Assembly (NCBI GenBank): GCA_933207985.1
Contig: OW240921.1
Location: forward strand, 91,116,925-91,180,924
DNA from: Pelobates cultripes
Lineage: Eukaryota; Chordata; Amphibia; Anura; Pelobatidae
Reading direction: 5' to 3'
DNA length: 64,000 nt
The notes beneath the pieces were generated by a model. The model was not told the DNA's origin and searched no databases. It worked only from the letters and a program-made list of their open reading frames with translations. Position numbers and translations under genes: made by a program. How positions within the stretch are numbered: the stretch's first letter is position 1; each line of letters begins with the position of its first letter. Of this stretch, positions 1 through 11,099 are shown piece by piece.

Positions 1-7
1 CAGCGCG

Positions 8-50
8 CAGTGATAGAGAAACTCCTATTCTCTGTTTCTCTCTATCACTG
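8..50. repeat. Imperfect hairpin at the window edge
   Basis: A 15-17 base arm (AGTGATAGAGAAAC) is followed after about 11 bases by its reverse complement with two extra bases. The element may extend beyond the left edge, so its class cannot be decided. Confidence 0.5.
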
Positions 51-1207
51 TAATGCACCACTGACTCCTAGACTCACCACGGGGACTGGAAGCAAAAAGG
101 GAGAGCAGAGAAAGTGAACAAAGGAAAAAATTATAGGGCGCCACATTTTGGGGCTCAAACCCCCCCAGCCTAACCCTGTCAATGCCCTTTGCTGGGTTGC
201 ATGTAAATGACATGCTGTATTCTAGGGGTTTAGGCCAGTTTACTGAATGTGCATGTTTGTATGTTTTTTTGTACATTTCTTTTTTATTCAAGAATTTTAC
301 GACGTTACAGAAAGAAGAAAAACATATGGTTAGTGTGTAGAAACAAGCAGTTTTCACTGTAGTTATCTAGTAATTGTGATCTCGAGATGCGCACATCTCT
401 CAATAATCCCTAAGATCAGAGCAGCATAAGTTGCCACTAAGGAGTGTCTTGGTTCAGTTGGAAAATTGGATACAGTCTGCTTCTGCATAAAGTTACCGTA
501 GCTAGCTGTTTTCAATTCTGCTTTGTAATCAGGATAAGACATTCTATAAACAATCGTCTCTGCTTGTTCTCTTGTGTTCATCTCAATGTTTAAGCATTTA
601 AGTCCCTACTACTACTATTTTAAGTAAGGTCTGTAACAGGTATTTAACTCGGCTGTTTGGTCTGCGGGTCCGCGGGGGAGTGGGGGGGAGGTGGTTTGGT
701 GTTTGGTGTCTCTGTGATGTTGAACTTTCCCCCTTAGGCGGCCGATTGTCCCATGGTATGTTTCTACGTGTTTTGAATGTGCATGTTTATCAGTGGCTTC
801 CAGCCTGGCACACATCATGGCATTTATTTCAGTATTCACTCTAAAGGAAAAATTGATGACACTGACGTTAACAAAGAGGTGTGGATATGCCATGACACAA
901 AGGAGTAGGACTCCAAATTGGCTGGAGTTCCTCTGTTTTGAGTTCAAAGCTGGTTGTTGAATGAGCGTTGGTAAACACTACATCCCTTATGATAAGATTT
1001 ATGTATTGCGTAAGCCCAATAAACTGTCAAACATGGAGTTACCGGAACAAAGCCAGCAAAGCCACAGTTGTTACCACTAAGCACCTACTTAGATAAAGGG
1101 TGACATTTAGAGCAGACAACATTTTTTCCACCTTTAATCGAAGAAAGATATGTACTTCAGGGCTGTATTTAAAATGCTTTTGTTTGGTTTGGTTTACTAA
1201 GCACTCT
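51..1207. other. No gene recognised; unclassified sequence
   Basis: Two minus-strand reading frames of about 110 codons (25-357 and 615-947) resemble no family I know and have no splice context, so I do not call them genes. The motif GAATGTGCATGTTT occurs at about 246 and 774, which hints at an old internal duplication. Otherwise I see nothing here. Confidence 0.5.
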
Positions 1208-1211
1208 TTAA

Positions 1212-1283
1212 CCCCTTAAGGACCAAAGTTCTGGAATAAAAGGGAATCGTGACATGTCACACATGTCATGTGTCCTTAAGGGG
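1212..1283. mobile_element. 72-bp piggyBac-type MITE with TTAA target duplication
   Basis: The element starts CCCCTTAAGGAC and ends with the reverse complement. It is flanked on both sides by TTAA (1208-1211 and 1284-1287). A TTAA duplication next to a terminal CCC is the hallmark of the piggyBac superfamily. The interior contains overlapping ACATGT palindromes, so nearly the whole element can fold on itself. It has no coding capacity. Three relatives occur at 10487, 49918 and 56685. Confidence 0.75.
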
Positions 1284-1287
1284 TTAA

Positions 1288-3091
1288 ACAGAGACTACCA
1301 CACTACACAGGCCCTCTCTCTGCAACCTACATGTGTTAAGGTAGACTTTCGACATCTTACTCTCCATTCACTGTTACAACAAAGCACCTTTTTTAAAATT
1401 ACCAAACACGATTTCCTTAGTTCAATTTTTTCAAGAGACAGCCCAGTGCTCAGTGCCCAATGGCAAGTGATTCTTTTTTTAAAGTCATAACAAGTATTAT
1501 ACTTGAAGTGAATGGATCATTATTTTATCCCATTGTCATACACAATCTGCAAAACATAACTGTTTATCTGCCGTCTCATCCTGACTATTTAAAGAAAGAA
1601 CTATTCTCTGCATTCAGGTTCAACATGTCAAGGATTGTAACACCTCATTAATGTCAGTAATTTCTGAATGTTTCCATTATAGTCCATTCTTTTGCATTTA
1701 ATTTATTTGGCTGAATAATATAACTTGCTGCTGCCAAATCAAGCTGTAAAATGAAGCAATTTACAGAGTGCGTGAGTGTATATCAAGGTAACTCAAATTT
1801 TCAATCATTCCAAGGTACACCTCGGTTTACAAGAATCAAGAAATTTGGTGCATTAAGGTTAATTAATTAAGAAGTACACTTGTGTTTGGAAACCAGTCTA
1901 GCAAGGGCATACATCTCATCATCGTTGGCACTTCTTTTTGGATTACAACTATTTTCCTTAAAACTGTCATAATGGATTTTGGGGTTTGGTTGCATCAACA
2001 GCCAGTTGATGAAAAATAAAAAGCTGATGAAAAGATTGAAAACTTTCGAATTGGTTACGTAATTTCTAATGCCCTTATCCAGGGTGCTTACGAAGATCCT
2101 ATTGAAAATCGAATGCCCGAGTTTTGTTAGTGGCATGATAGCACATTGGGTTAGTGCACCAACTATAAAATCGTAATGAAAGCAGATAAAATTATTACTT
2201 TTGGGTAATCAAAATGTATGTTTCTTACCATTAAAACACTTATGTTGTTTTTTATATTCAGGTATGATTAGGGTTAGGTATATCTATCAAACACATCAGT
2301 ATGATTCAATATTTGAGTACAAGACATGAAAAAACACTGGAAATTCTATGGCTTGCTCATTATCATGGTCACCATCTAGAACATGCATAAGTTAAGGTTT
2401 GTCATAGATACACTGATAATTAATAGTATCTTTAAATACTAAACCTACTCCTACTTTGCAAATATTTCCTTTGGTGTTCAGGGTCTAGTGCATCGTCAAT
2501 ATACCAACTCCCTCTCATTCTAAAGGATACATTTTCTGAATTTTATTTTGATTACAGCACTGGAAAGCTGTAAATCCTAAATTAATGCCTCCTCCTTCCA
2601 GCTCAGCCATATGCTACAATGACTTCTTAAAGAAATATATGATCTGTCCGTTTACGGCTATTTGCTCAGTAATTTAATTAGGCGAGCAGTCACTATGAGA
2701 ATAGACTATCTAAAAATAAGGCTGGCTCTCACTGAGTGCATATCAGTTTAATATCTAAACACAGTTAATCATTTTCTTTTTTTGTGTTTGTCTGTCCGAG
2801 GGCAAATTAAATACATTGGTTTCAAAACAGAATATAGTTTAAAGTGATTTTTGGGAAATAAGCCAAAAGAGAAAGTTTCATAAATTCTCTATATATTTGG
2901 GGGCGTGGGGGAGTTAAATAAAGCAAACACTATTTTGAATGCTCTAGCAGGTCAGGATGTACGTATAACACCAAATGCAATAAAAGGCCCAAAAAGGTGT
3001 AACCATGGAATTATTTTTATATTTAGGGACACATTCCACAGATCAGCTGAGTTTACCCATTTTGGAAGTACTAGAACAATATAGAAGGTAA
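1288..3091. other. AT-rich sequence, no gene recognised
   Basis: The longest frame is an 89-codon minus-strand ORF at 1867-2136 that matches no family I recognise and is probably chance. The stretch 2580-2780 is free of obvious repeats and contains AATTTAATTAGG-like homeodomain-type motifs; it is listed as a weak candidate conserved non-coding element. Confidence 0.45.
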
Positions 3092-3762
3092 AGGTTAATC
3101 CCCATAATCTTTGACTACAATAATAAGAATAGGGACATAAGGAAAACGATCCAGAAACACAGGCACATTTTATCTGAAGACCCCGTTCTCAATAAGATCA
3201 TTCCAGAAAAACCCAACATAATTTTTAGAGGTGCTCCTAATTTTAAAACTCTTTTAATCAAAAATTTCACAAAGATTCACACAAAAAAAACACCATCCAC
3301 TCTGTCTAATCTTAAAGGTTTTTTTAAGTGCAGGAAATGTATCATCTGCAAGACTACCCAAATGTCAGTCCCTAATAAGACCACTGAATTCAAATCTAAT
3401 ATTACCAATATAAGTTACAATATTAAACATTTTATCACATGCTGCACTAAAAATGTTATATATCTACTGGAGTGCCTTTGTGGCCTCCAGTACGTGGGCA
3501 TGACGTCCAGATTTTTAAAAACTAGGATATCTGAGCATTGCATCAGGAACGGATTTGAGAATCATACAGTGTCTAAGCACTTTTTAACACATCACCAAAA
3601 AAACCCTAACATTCTTAATTTCACCCCTATCCAAATATGTAATATCCCATGGAGGGGTGGTGATATAAAAAATATTCTGGGAAAATGGAATGGGTGTTTA
3701 ACTTGAAGACATTAACCCCTGAAGGTCTAAATGCAGACTTTGACCTTTTTAATTTTTTATAA
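3092..3762 (+). pseudogene. Penelope-like element, C-terminal GIY-YIG endonuclease part
   Basis: PLE proteins join a reverse transcriptase to a C-terminal GIY-YIG nuclease that cuts the target DNA. This is a 5'-truncated remnant with no RT. After a stop at 3089 the frame is open to 3706. It shows the PLE post-RT segment (IQKHRHILSEDPVLNKIIP), a CxxC zinc-binding linker (FKCRKCIIC), then the GIY-YIG core: VIYLLECLCGLQYVG, with downstream TSRFLKTRISEH holding the expected Arg and His. The frame then breaks: the conserved PLE C-terminus (EWVFNLKTLTPEGLN, ending DFDLFNFL) is found in the +1 frame up to the stop at 3760-3762. A fragment of a similar protein occurs on the minus strand at 38728-38845 with this C-terminus in frame, which supports a frameshift here. 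Element class is high confidence; the left boundary is uncertain. Confidence 0.85.
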
Positions 3763-4569
3763 TTGTTTATACTGGTGCTTTATGCTATATTATATTATTA
3801 TTCCCTTTTTTTTCTTAATAATAGTGTACTTTTATTATTATTCATTACCCTCTATTTATCTGTGTATAGGGTCAATTTTATCTATTTCTCATTTCATTTA
3901 ATTTTATTAGCTACCATGGCTTAATCAATCTATTTTTATTTTCATATGGAGTCTGTATGTTTATATATGTTTCACTATTTCACCCTGCCCCTATCCCCCA
4001 TCACTAGACTATTTAACTCCTTTGCCTTTAAGTAAAATGGCCGCCTACGTATTCATCCCACTTCCCTGCATCTATTTTCTATCCCCCTTCTTGTTCCTAC
4101 GAGAAGAGTGATTACAATCCCTCCCTCCTACTTTTGGCCGCTTAGGACCGCCCCCTCTTCCCTCTGATCACGTCCTTCAAACGGACGTGATCATAACTAC
4201 ACTCCCCACCCTGCCCTGCGGCGCTCACGGCAATCTGCCGGCTCCGCCCACCTCCTGTCACTCTAAAACTCCCTCTCAACCCACTCCCACGGTTAAAAAT
4301 GGCCGCGACCTCGTGACCTTTCACCCTCAAGTTTAAAGCTTAAATGCTTACCTTTACTTTCACCATAAGTCACTTTTCCTCAGTGAATAAAGGTTCTGCA
4401 TGGGATCCAAATGTCCCGATATATAATATATTGGAAAACGAGCATTATTTACTTGTTCTATTGTTCTAATGTGTAAAAAAAAAAAAAAATCATGTGACGT
4501 CATTTTGGCGCCAATCTTCAAATTTTATGCCATTTTTCTTGCCTATAAAAGGTGAATAGCCAGGATCAG
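3763..4569 (+). mobile_element. PLE 3' untranslated region
   Basis: Non-coding DNA that follows the GIY-YIG ORF and leads to the hammerhead-like motif. It begins AT-rich and becomes GC-rich around 4130-4330. Assignment to the PLE is by position only. An A-rich run lies at 4476-4489. Confidence 0.5.
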
Positions 4570-4573
4570 ATGT

Positions 4574-4612
4574 CTAAACATGATAAAGCCTGTTTTTGGC
4601 GAAACGCGTTGT
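4574..4612 (+). ncRNA. Degenerate hammerhead-ribozyme-like motif of the PLE
   Basis: TGATAA (4581-4586) resembles the CUGANGA core with a lost C and a G-to-A change. It is followed by a GCC/GGC stem with a 7-base loop (4588-4600), then GAAA (4601-4604) and the self-complementary CGCG(TT) expected for the very short stem III of PLE hammerheads. PLE terminal repeats are known to carry such ribozymes. Two core changes make activity unlikely. Related motifs occur at 9861 and 45190. Confidence 0.45.
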
Positions 4613-5440
4613 GTTTTTATAAGAATCCAATAAAAGTATTTTGCACACTTACTTTTATTTGTTGCTGTTTTATCCTGGCTGATTTTTTATCATTTTAAAG
4701 ATCCAGTACTACAAAAGAAATCCCTGGTGGGGATTATTCCACCTACGCCTGGTTCATAGAGCAGTGTGGCTGCTCTGAACACTGTAAGTAACGTTTCATT
4801 TTACCTTTCACTGCTATTTTTTATACGGTAAACATTATGGGCCCTCTCTTGTGATTCTTATTTCATAGGACTGGCATTGCAAGCATCGCTAGAGGGATAT
4901 CCTACATGTGGGGAGTTTAAATACCACTGTATGCTGTTTTACTCAGAGCTGGTCATAGCTCTCCCAATTGTAAGTTGGCACTCTTAGGACCTCAGTGTTG
5001 TCTGTTGTTGCAGTTAACCTACGTTATTGCACCATTGGGTTTTTTCCCCCTTTTATGTATTTTATATGCTGACGCTTATCTGGAATGCTGTAAGAAGTCT
5101 TGAGGATACACCTCCAAGTGTCCAGTTATATCCTACATGTGGGGAGTATTAAATACCACTGTATGCTGTTTTACCTAGAGCTGGGCATAGCTCTTTATAT
5201 TGTGAGTTGGCACTTCTCTACTTCTATGTTGTTCATTATCCAGCTTTCCTAAAACAGTTTTGCACTATTGGTCTCTGTTTCTGCTTTTGTATTTCATATT
5301 TACCAATGAGGATTCAAAGCAAGGACTGAAGAATATACACTTCAGGTCTTCACTGTACTTTAAGAGACTCTTTATATTATTGCTGATTTTTGTTTATTAT
5401 CTCTAATTGTCCAACTTAGCGCACCCTGAATTTATTGTAT
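4613..5440 (+). repeat. PLE tail region with a duplicated segment, period 232 bp
   Basis: A segment of about 87 bases starting ATATCCTACATGTGGGGAG occurs at 4897-4983 and again at 5129-5213, with few differences and indels. Both copies end in GTTGGCACT. The region follows the hammerhead-like motif directly, so I treat it as the PLE 3' terminal region; the right boundary is estimated. Confidence 0.6.
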
Positions 5441-6565
5441 CTTGTTCTCTTAATTACGTAATTATATGGAAAAAGTATAGATTAAGATAAACTTTATTTT
5501 TCAAACTTTTACCCTATATGCAAATATATTTAATCTAGTGTAGTAGCTATATCTTATCTTTCTACTAAACCTATTCTTTTCTCTCCTCCTAACTTGCTTA
5601 CGGCTCCTTAGCTTAGTCTTTACAAACCTCCTGTTCATTGATTGCAAAATTACATGTATACATCTGTATGTATGTCCAACTGCTATTTACCATTTACTGT
5701 TTCTGATAAAACATTAATGAAATCTTTAAAGATGCAAGAGTCCTGTCCCACACACAAAATATTTGGAAATGGGTTTTTTGGTGGCGTTGAAATTATTGCC
5801 TAAATCTGAGATGCATATGTGTATACGCTACTGTTCAAGTGTTAGTGAATATACAGCAATGGCTACCAAGACACACCAACAGTGCAGGGCATTTCCCAGT
5901 TCTGTATCTTTGGGGATATTGTGAACACCTAAATTCTTGGTGCACATTGAGGACTGGCTTGGGAAACCCAGTGATGTGGTTTTACCTTGCAATCATTTAG
6001 AATACAAATTTGCCAAGAGTGAGAAATAGATACTTACTAGCTATGATAGTGTACAAATCCATACAAGTGATAAACTACTTTGCTCATATTTATTTTTAAG
6101 GAATTAACTATTTTAGGAAAAGCACACTTCCATACTGCCAGCATAGTGTCAAACCATGTCTAAATGTTGCAAAAAGACTATAAATAAAAGCACTAGACTT
6201 CAAGGACAGTCCTCCAACATCCATAATTGAATAGCCCCAAAAATGTCCTTTAATTCTAGTGTGTTTCAGCATCAAACCTTTGCTGACATGGACCACTCAC
6301 TGGCGCAAGAATTAATGATGCCAAACAGGAGGCGCTAGCGGTAAGCGAAGTTCATATTAAAGTTGAGTGGTAGAAACAGCGGAGCTAGGTTGTTTTCTAG
6401 GAGTGTACTATATAAATCCAGATACCTCTACATGAATTGTAAATGCTGCATCCTGTTCCCAACTCGTGCTAAGTCAATGCTCCCACTTAGCATTGCACTC
6501 CTCCTACAGGAGTGGAGCAAATGGAGTGACATAAACTGCATGAGGCAGGGAGACTGGCCAGTGCA
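5441..6565. other. No gene or clear repeat recognised
   Basis: AT-rich, with short frames only. The part 6360-6565, just before the next MITE, may be repeat-derived, but I cannot name the family. Confidence 0.4.
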
Positions 6566-6922
6566 TTCTTGGGATACTATAGTACTAGGAATACAAAGTT
6601 GTATTCCTAGCACTGTAGCTTACTCGTGCCCCCCACACAGTCACCCTTACTGTGCTTACCAGTTACAGCACCGATGTCCCTCAGGCACTGGATCGGCTTT
6701 CGAACCCCTCTGACGTCACACCAAAAGTCACCTAAACACCTGGAAGTGCCTCTAGTGGATGTCTGATTGACAGCCACTAGAGGCAGCCTTAACCCTGCAA
6801 GGTAATTATTGCAGTTTCTCAGAAATCGCAATAATTACAATTGCAGGGTTAAGGGGACCGGGTCAATGCACCCAGACCACTTCAATGAGCTGAAGTGGAC
6901 CAGTGCCTATAGTGTCCTTTTA
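6566..6922. mobile_element. MITE of the CTATAGTG family, degenerate copy
   Basis: It begins near GATACTATAGTACTAGGAATAC, which forms a hairpin with the following GTATTCCTAG, and ends CTATAGTGTCCTTTT. The interior carries CCTCTAGTGG/CCACTAGAGG and a hairpin around AATTATTGCAGTTTCT. The same layout is seen at 8069, 20388 and 38345. Non-coding; superfamily not certain. Confidence 0.6.
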
Positions 6923-7027
6923 GGGGACACATTGTTTAGGTAACAAACAAGGAGCAATGTAGGAGCTGAGAAGTGGAAGTGTGTAAAATTGTTGTGTTTT
7001 TTTATTTACTTACAATGGGTGCATAGT

Positions 7028-7263
7028 AAACGTTTTAATCAATCTATATACGTTTGCTTCTAGTTCTGCCCTCTGCATCGTATATTTTTTGTGACAAATT
7101 TCCTTTCAAATATGGTTTGAAATACAACTGAAAACGTTTTAATCAATCTATATACGTAAACGTTTTAATCAATCTATATACGTTTGCTTCTAGTTCTGCC
7201 CTCTACATCGTATATTTTTTGTGACAAATTTCCTTTAAAATATGGTTTGAAATACAACTGAAA
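7028..7263 (+). repeat. 104-bp tandem duplication with a 26-bp partial unit
   Basis: A unit starting AAACGTTTTAATCAATC and ending AATACAACTG occupies 7028-7131. Only its first 26 bases are repeated at 7132-7157, then a full unit follows at 7158-7263. The full units differ at about two positions, so the event is recent or the copies are homogenised. Confidence 0.85.
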
Positions 7264-8068
7264 AAATAATACATTTAATATAAATCTTAGTGCTCATGCC
7301 TTTATTAATATTTTTTGTTTTAAAATTCCATTGTATCACAGCTGTACATTCTTTCCTCGCAATGCCTATGCTGCCGTATTTTCTTTTACAGTGAATTGAG
7401 AAGGAAATAGGATTTTGTGTGTTATTTTAGTTAACTTCCCCTTTATATTGACAAATTTTGGCACAACATCGATTTGTACATAATATAGAGTGTGAGAATG
7501 AGAAATCATATTTCCTTTCGATGTTGGAATCAGTGAGATAGTTTCATTTGTACCACTTACATTTGTAGAAGCTCATAAATTCTCAGACTAGCTATGCTGA
7601 ACAAAACACGTATTTTATGTTATTTTTCTAAATAAATGTCAGAAATTGAAAATGTGTAGAAATTCACATTATAAACTGTTACATGTCCCTTGCGATTGGC
7701 TAGTCTGATATTTATCTATAATCTTTTATTTTTTTGTGTTATTCCGTGGTTATTATTGATTGTAAGGAAATATTGGATTTCTATTCAAAACATATTTCAT
7801 GACAGTCTGTTTGCTGCCAACAAAAAATAGTAATCTAGTGTATTTAACATGGAAAATATTGCAGTTTTTTTTCAATCTTGTATCATAAGCATAATATAGG
7901 AAATTTGGAGATTCCTTAATCTAGCAAATTTACTTTGATGATATGGTTGACAGAGATATATGAACATAAATCCAGAAAATGTTAATCTGTCTTGGAATTA
8001 CTATTGCTGCAAAGTGTGAAAAGCAATTGCGTGCAAACATCTTAACCGGCACTGCCAGGGGCAAAACA
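7264..8068. other. AT-rich sequence, nothing recognised
   Basis: No ORF, no repeat family and no RNA gene signal that I can identify. Confidence 0.4.
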
Positions 8069-8562
8069 TTAAAGGAACACTATAATGTCAGGAATACAAA
8101 CAGGTATTCCTAAAACTATAGTGGTAAAAACACTATTTAGGTCCCTAGCCCTCTCTTGTCACCCGTTGAATAAAATGAGAATGCACCTTTATTCTAGCTC
8201 TGCGTAGGTCTGCCATGGCTGGCTCTGCCTCCTTGGCTGAGATCATCAAAATTCACAATCTCAGCCAATCCAATGCTTTCCCACAGGAAATCATCGGGAG
8301 GCTATTGAGCATGCGTGGCAAAAGGCCACACTGCACCAATCAGCATCTCCTGAATCAATGCTTCTCTATGAGGAATATTCAGTGCCTCCACGCAGGGCGT
8401 GGATATGCTGAACGTCAGTACTGCACATTGCGCAGCACTGACCCTTGAAGCACCTCTAGTTGCCGTCTGAGTGACTGCCACTAGAGGTGTTACCAGGCAG
8501 TAATGTAAACACTGCCTTTTCTGTAATAAGGCAGTGTTCACATTAAAAAATCCTTTAGGGAC
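8069..8562. mobile_element. MITE of the CTATAGTG family
   Basis: Starts TTAAAGGAACACTATAATG and ends near TCCTTTAGGGACATACTAT. It contains the hairpin GGAATACAAACAGGTATTCC and the paired CCTCTAGT/ACTAGAGG motifs shared with its relatives. The frames inside (8215-8448 plus, 8302-8541 minus) are chance ORFs in this element. Confidence 0.6.
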
Positions 8563-8595
8563 ATACTATATATGCCAGAGCAACTAAATTAAGCT

Positions 8596-9367
8596 GTAGT
8601 TATTATTATTATTATTATTATTGCCATTTATATAACACCAACAGATTCCGTAGCGCTTTATAATATTATGAGAGGGGGGATTTAACTATAAATAAGACAA
8701 TTACAAGAAAACTTACAGGAACGATAGGTTGAAGAAGATCCTGCTCAAACCAGCTTACAGTCTATAGGAAGTGGGGTATAACGCACTTTAGGATAGGAAA
8801 TAGCAATTAAATAAGGTGGGAGTGAAACAGAGCTGAAGGAGAGTAGAGTGCAGCCCTTTAGGAGAAAGCAAGATACATGTATGTAAGATGAGGTTACTCT
8901 GGGAGGCCAGTTTTAAGGCACTTCTTAAATGATTGAAGACTAGGGGAGACTCTGATGGCAGTAGGCAGGTTATTCCATAGGAAGGGAGCCGCCCGCAAGA
9001 AGTCCTGCAAGCGTGAGTTGACCATACGGGTGCGAGCAGCGGACAGTAAAAGGTCACTGGCAGAGCGGAGAGACCGAGAAGGGGCATACCTATGGATCTG
9101 TGAAGAGATATAAGAGGGGCTAGAATTGTTCAGTGCTTTATAGGTATGGGTTAGCACTTTGAATTGACTCCTATAGGACACAGGCAGCGATTTTAAGGAC
9201 TGACAGAGGGGTGAGGTGTGAGAGGACCGACTAGAGAGGAAAATCAGTCTGGCGACAGCATTCATTACAAACTGTAGTGGGGCAATACAGCTTTTGGAAA
9301 GACCAATAAGGAGAGGGTTACAATAATCCATGCGTGAAATTACTGGTTCTGTTCTGGTGACCACTAT
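8596..9367 (-). mobile_element. L2-type LINE, 5'-truncated, antisense
   Basis: L2 LINEs move by target-primed reverse transcription using the RT of ORF2. On the minus strand 9364-8894 encodes the L2 C-terminal region of about 156 residues: SRMDYCNPLLIGLSKSCIAPLQ near the start, LPVSYRSQFKVLTHTYKALN in the middle, and APFLWNNLPTAIRVSPSLQSF near the end. Catalytic RT motifs are upstream of the truncation and absent. The 3' end shows the L2 tail, a CGCTACGGAATC-type motif followed by an (ATT)n run at about 8601-8621. This part of the ORF is uninterrupted, so the copy is fairly young. Confidence 0.85.
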
Positions 9368-9374
9368 AAGGTCC

Positions 9375-9510
9375 CTTTAAAGAAACACTCCAGTGCACTG
9401 CAGTGGTTATGGTGCCAGAAGTACTCTTACTTCCCCAATATAAGTAGTTAACCCATTTTGAAATGGTTTGACTTCTTACCTGAGGTCCTCCAGGTAACAC
9501 TCTCTGCGTA
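9375..9510. mobile_element. MITE fragment, TTTAAAGAAACACTCC type
   Basis: Starts CTTTAAAGAAACACTCCAGTGC and continues with a GTGGTTATGGTGCC motif. Related short pieces occur at about 34259 and 53503. The right end is not defined. Confidence 0.4.
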
Positions 9511-9697
9511 CACTACATATGACAGAGAGCCAGAAGCTCTCAGTCTATGCTAAGCCTGGAAGTGAGCTGTCACAAGACACATCCCTGAGGAAGTCCTCTT
9601 CTACTGTAGATTTCATTCCTACTTGTGGTCCACTTGCAGTGGATATTTGCCTGTTTCATCAGTGATCTAAGTCACCTCTTGACATATCAGAGAAACC

Positions 9698-9761
9698 AAT
9701 AAGTTATTATTATTGGTATTTATATAGCGCAATCTAATTCCGCAGCGCTTTACAATAAGTT
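9698..9761 (-). mobile_element. 48-bp L2 3'-tail insertion with 8-bp target duplication
   Basis: AATAAGTT flanks both sides (9698-9705 and 9754-9761). The insert 9706-9753 is only the antisense L2 3' end: the (ATT)n tail, TTTATATAGCGC and CCGCAGCGCTTTAC. It is either an extreme 5' truncation or a minimal tail-only insertion. Confidence 0.7.
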
Positions 9762-9769
9762 GTTAAAAT

Positions 9770-10060
9770 CTCTCAATAAAATCCTGGACTCATGCTATTT
9801 AAGAGAAATATCAGTGAGCATGCATTCATTTATAACATGAAACATGCATATGCATAGTAACTGTTGACTAAGCGTCTTCTGCAGACACGAAACGCGTTCA
9901 GTCTCACTTGGCATATGGTATGTCTCTCGCCGCCCACCATGCGCAGCTTGTAATTTTTGTAAGATAAGTGTTTTGGCCAACACTTACTTAAACATGATCA
10001 AAATGTTAATCCCGACAAAAGCCTGAGGTTCGAAATACCCACAGGTATCTTATTTGTTAC
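9770..10060 (+). repeat. PLE terminal-repeat-like fragment
   Basis: Non-coding piece holding the hammerhead-like motif at 9861-9898. Classification rests only on that motif, and the boundaries are estimates. Confidence 0.35.
9861..9898 (+). ncRNA. Hammerhead-ribozyme-like motif, stem II well formed
   Basis: TTGACTA (9864-9870) stands where CUGANGA is expected. GCGTCT pairs with AGACAC apart from one weak pair, across a 5-base loop, followed by GAAA (9889-9892) and CGCGTT. The layout is that of PLE hammerheads with a minimal stem III. G8 is altered, so it is probably inactive. Confidence 0.45.
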
Positions 10061-10486
10061 TAAAAGGTTTAACCCCTTCACGGTTTAACCGTACAACACT
10101 GCAGGGATCCTCTCAGCACAGGAGTCAGGTTAGGTTTCTGTCCCCTTGCAGTTTGTCTTTTCTTCGCTGATTAAGATTAAGAGCCTGCTAGAAACAGCAA
10201 TTACACTCTGTAAGAGGATCGGCCAAAAGTAGCAGTTTGTCTTTTTACACTGTTCTGTTATTTTGTTAATACACAGAATACACTTCTCCATATATAAAAA
10301 TGCATGACAGAATATTGCCATTTAAAATACGTCAAATTGTTTTGAAGTTTGTTAAAAGTTTATAATGAAACCATGAAACTCACACTTTTGCAGCAAATTA
10401 TCCGATTTATGTGAAATGTTTGTGTAACTTAGCATATTTGGGCGCAATCCCTGTAAGCAAGCATCATACAGAAGATTTAATTTGAA
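10061..10486. other. Nothing recognised
   Basis: Short unclassified stretch. The minus-strand frame 10130-10321 has no recognisable similarity. Confidence 0.4.
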
Positions 10487-10558
10487 CCCCTTAAGGACAC
10501 AACTTCGGGAATAACATGGAATCATAATGGAATATTTCCGTCATGTGTCCTTAAGGGG
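10487..10558. mobile_element. 72-bp piggyBac-type MITE, second copy
   Basis: Begins CCCCTTAAGGAC and ends CTTAAGGGG. The flanks are decayed TTAA (TGAA left, TTAC right). Same length as the copies at 1212 and 56685, with a divergent interior. Confidence 0.7.
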
Positions 10559-10562
10559 TTAC

Positions 10563-11099
10563 ACACAGTGGTAAATGATTACAGTATTATCGCCCATTGC
10601 ATGTGACGCGTTTTCATGCATTCTGTCAAACTAGGATCGGCTTACAAAAGGAATTCCCTGGAAATCTGGGGAAAGGCTATCATGACTAATGCCCATGGGC
10701 TAATGGAGGTTGGATGTAGGAGTTACAATAAGCTTTATATCAGCGGTAGTGGGGTGAAGACTTACCAGTCAAGCAAGGAAGAAGTTAAGTGAAGGGGAAC
10801 TACCCATTGGGTAAACCCCCCAATGACTGGCAGGTTGTTAAGAGTGTTAGTGCTGGCTGTTTGTAAGTTTAAGATTGCTGTGGTCATTGCTCTTATCCCC
10901 ACAATAATGTCTCTTTGAATTATTTTGGGGCAAGGGGATGGTTGGGTTCAGGGTCAGCGGTTAGGTTGAGTAACAGCTTATTTTGTGTACCTATGCAAGT
11001 CATTGTTATGTATAGCCCTTTCTATAGCTGACTGGTGCCATATTTCTCAACTTTCAGTATTTGAATACTATAACCTTTAAAATGTTTGATGACTCTATA
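10563..11099. other. Nothing recognised; target of the Tc1 insertion
   Basis: Unclassified DNA to the left of the DD37E transposon. The target TA lies at 11098-11099. Confidence 0.4.

Noticed and set aside
130..175. TGGCGCCC-like sequence (minus strand) as a retroviral primer-binding site
   Set aside because: Only eight bases match and no LTR end or internal coding region adjoins it.
25..947. Two minus-strand frames of 110 codons with similar KHAHS motifs as a gene family
   Set aside because: The shared motif comes from a short repeated DNA word (GAATGTGCATGTTT); the rest does not align by eye.
1867..2136. 89-codon minus-strand frame as a host exon
   Set aside because: No recognisable similarity; length within chance for AT-rich DNA; no convincing flanking splice sites.
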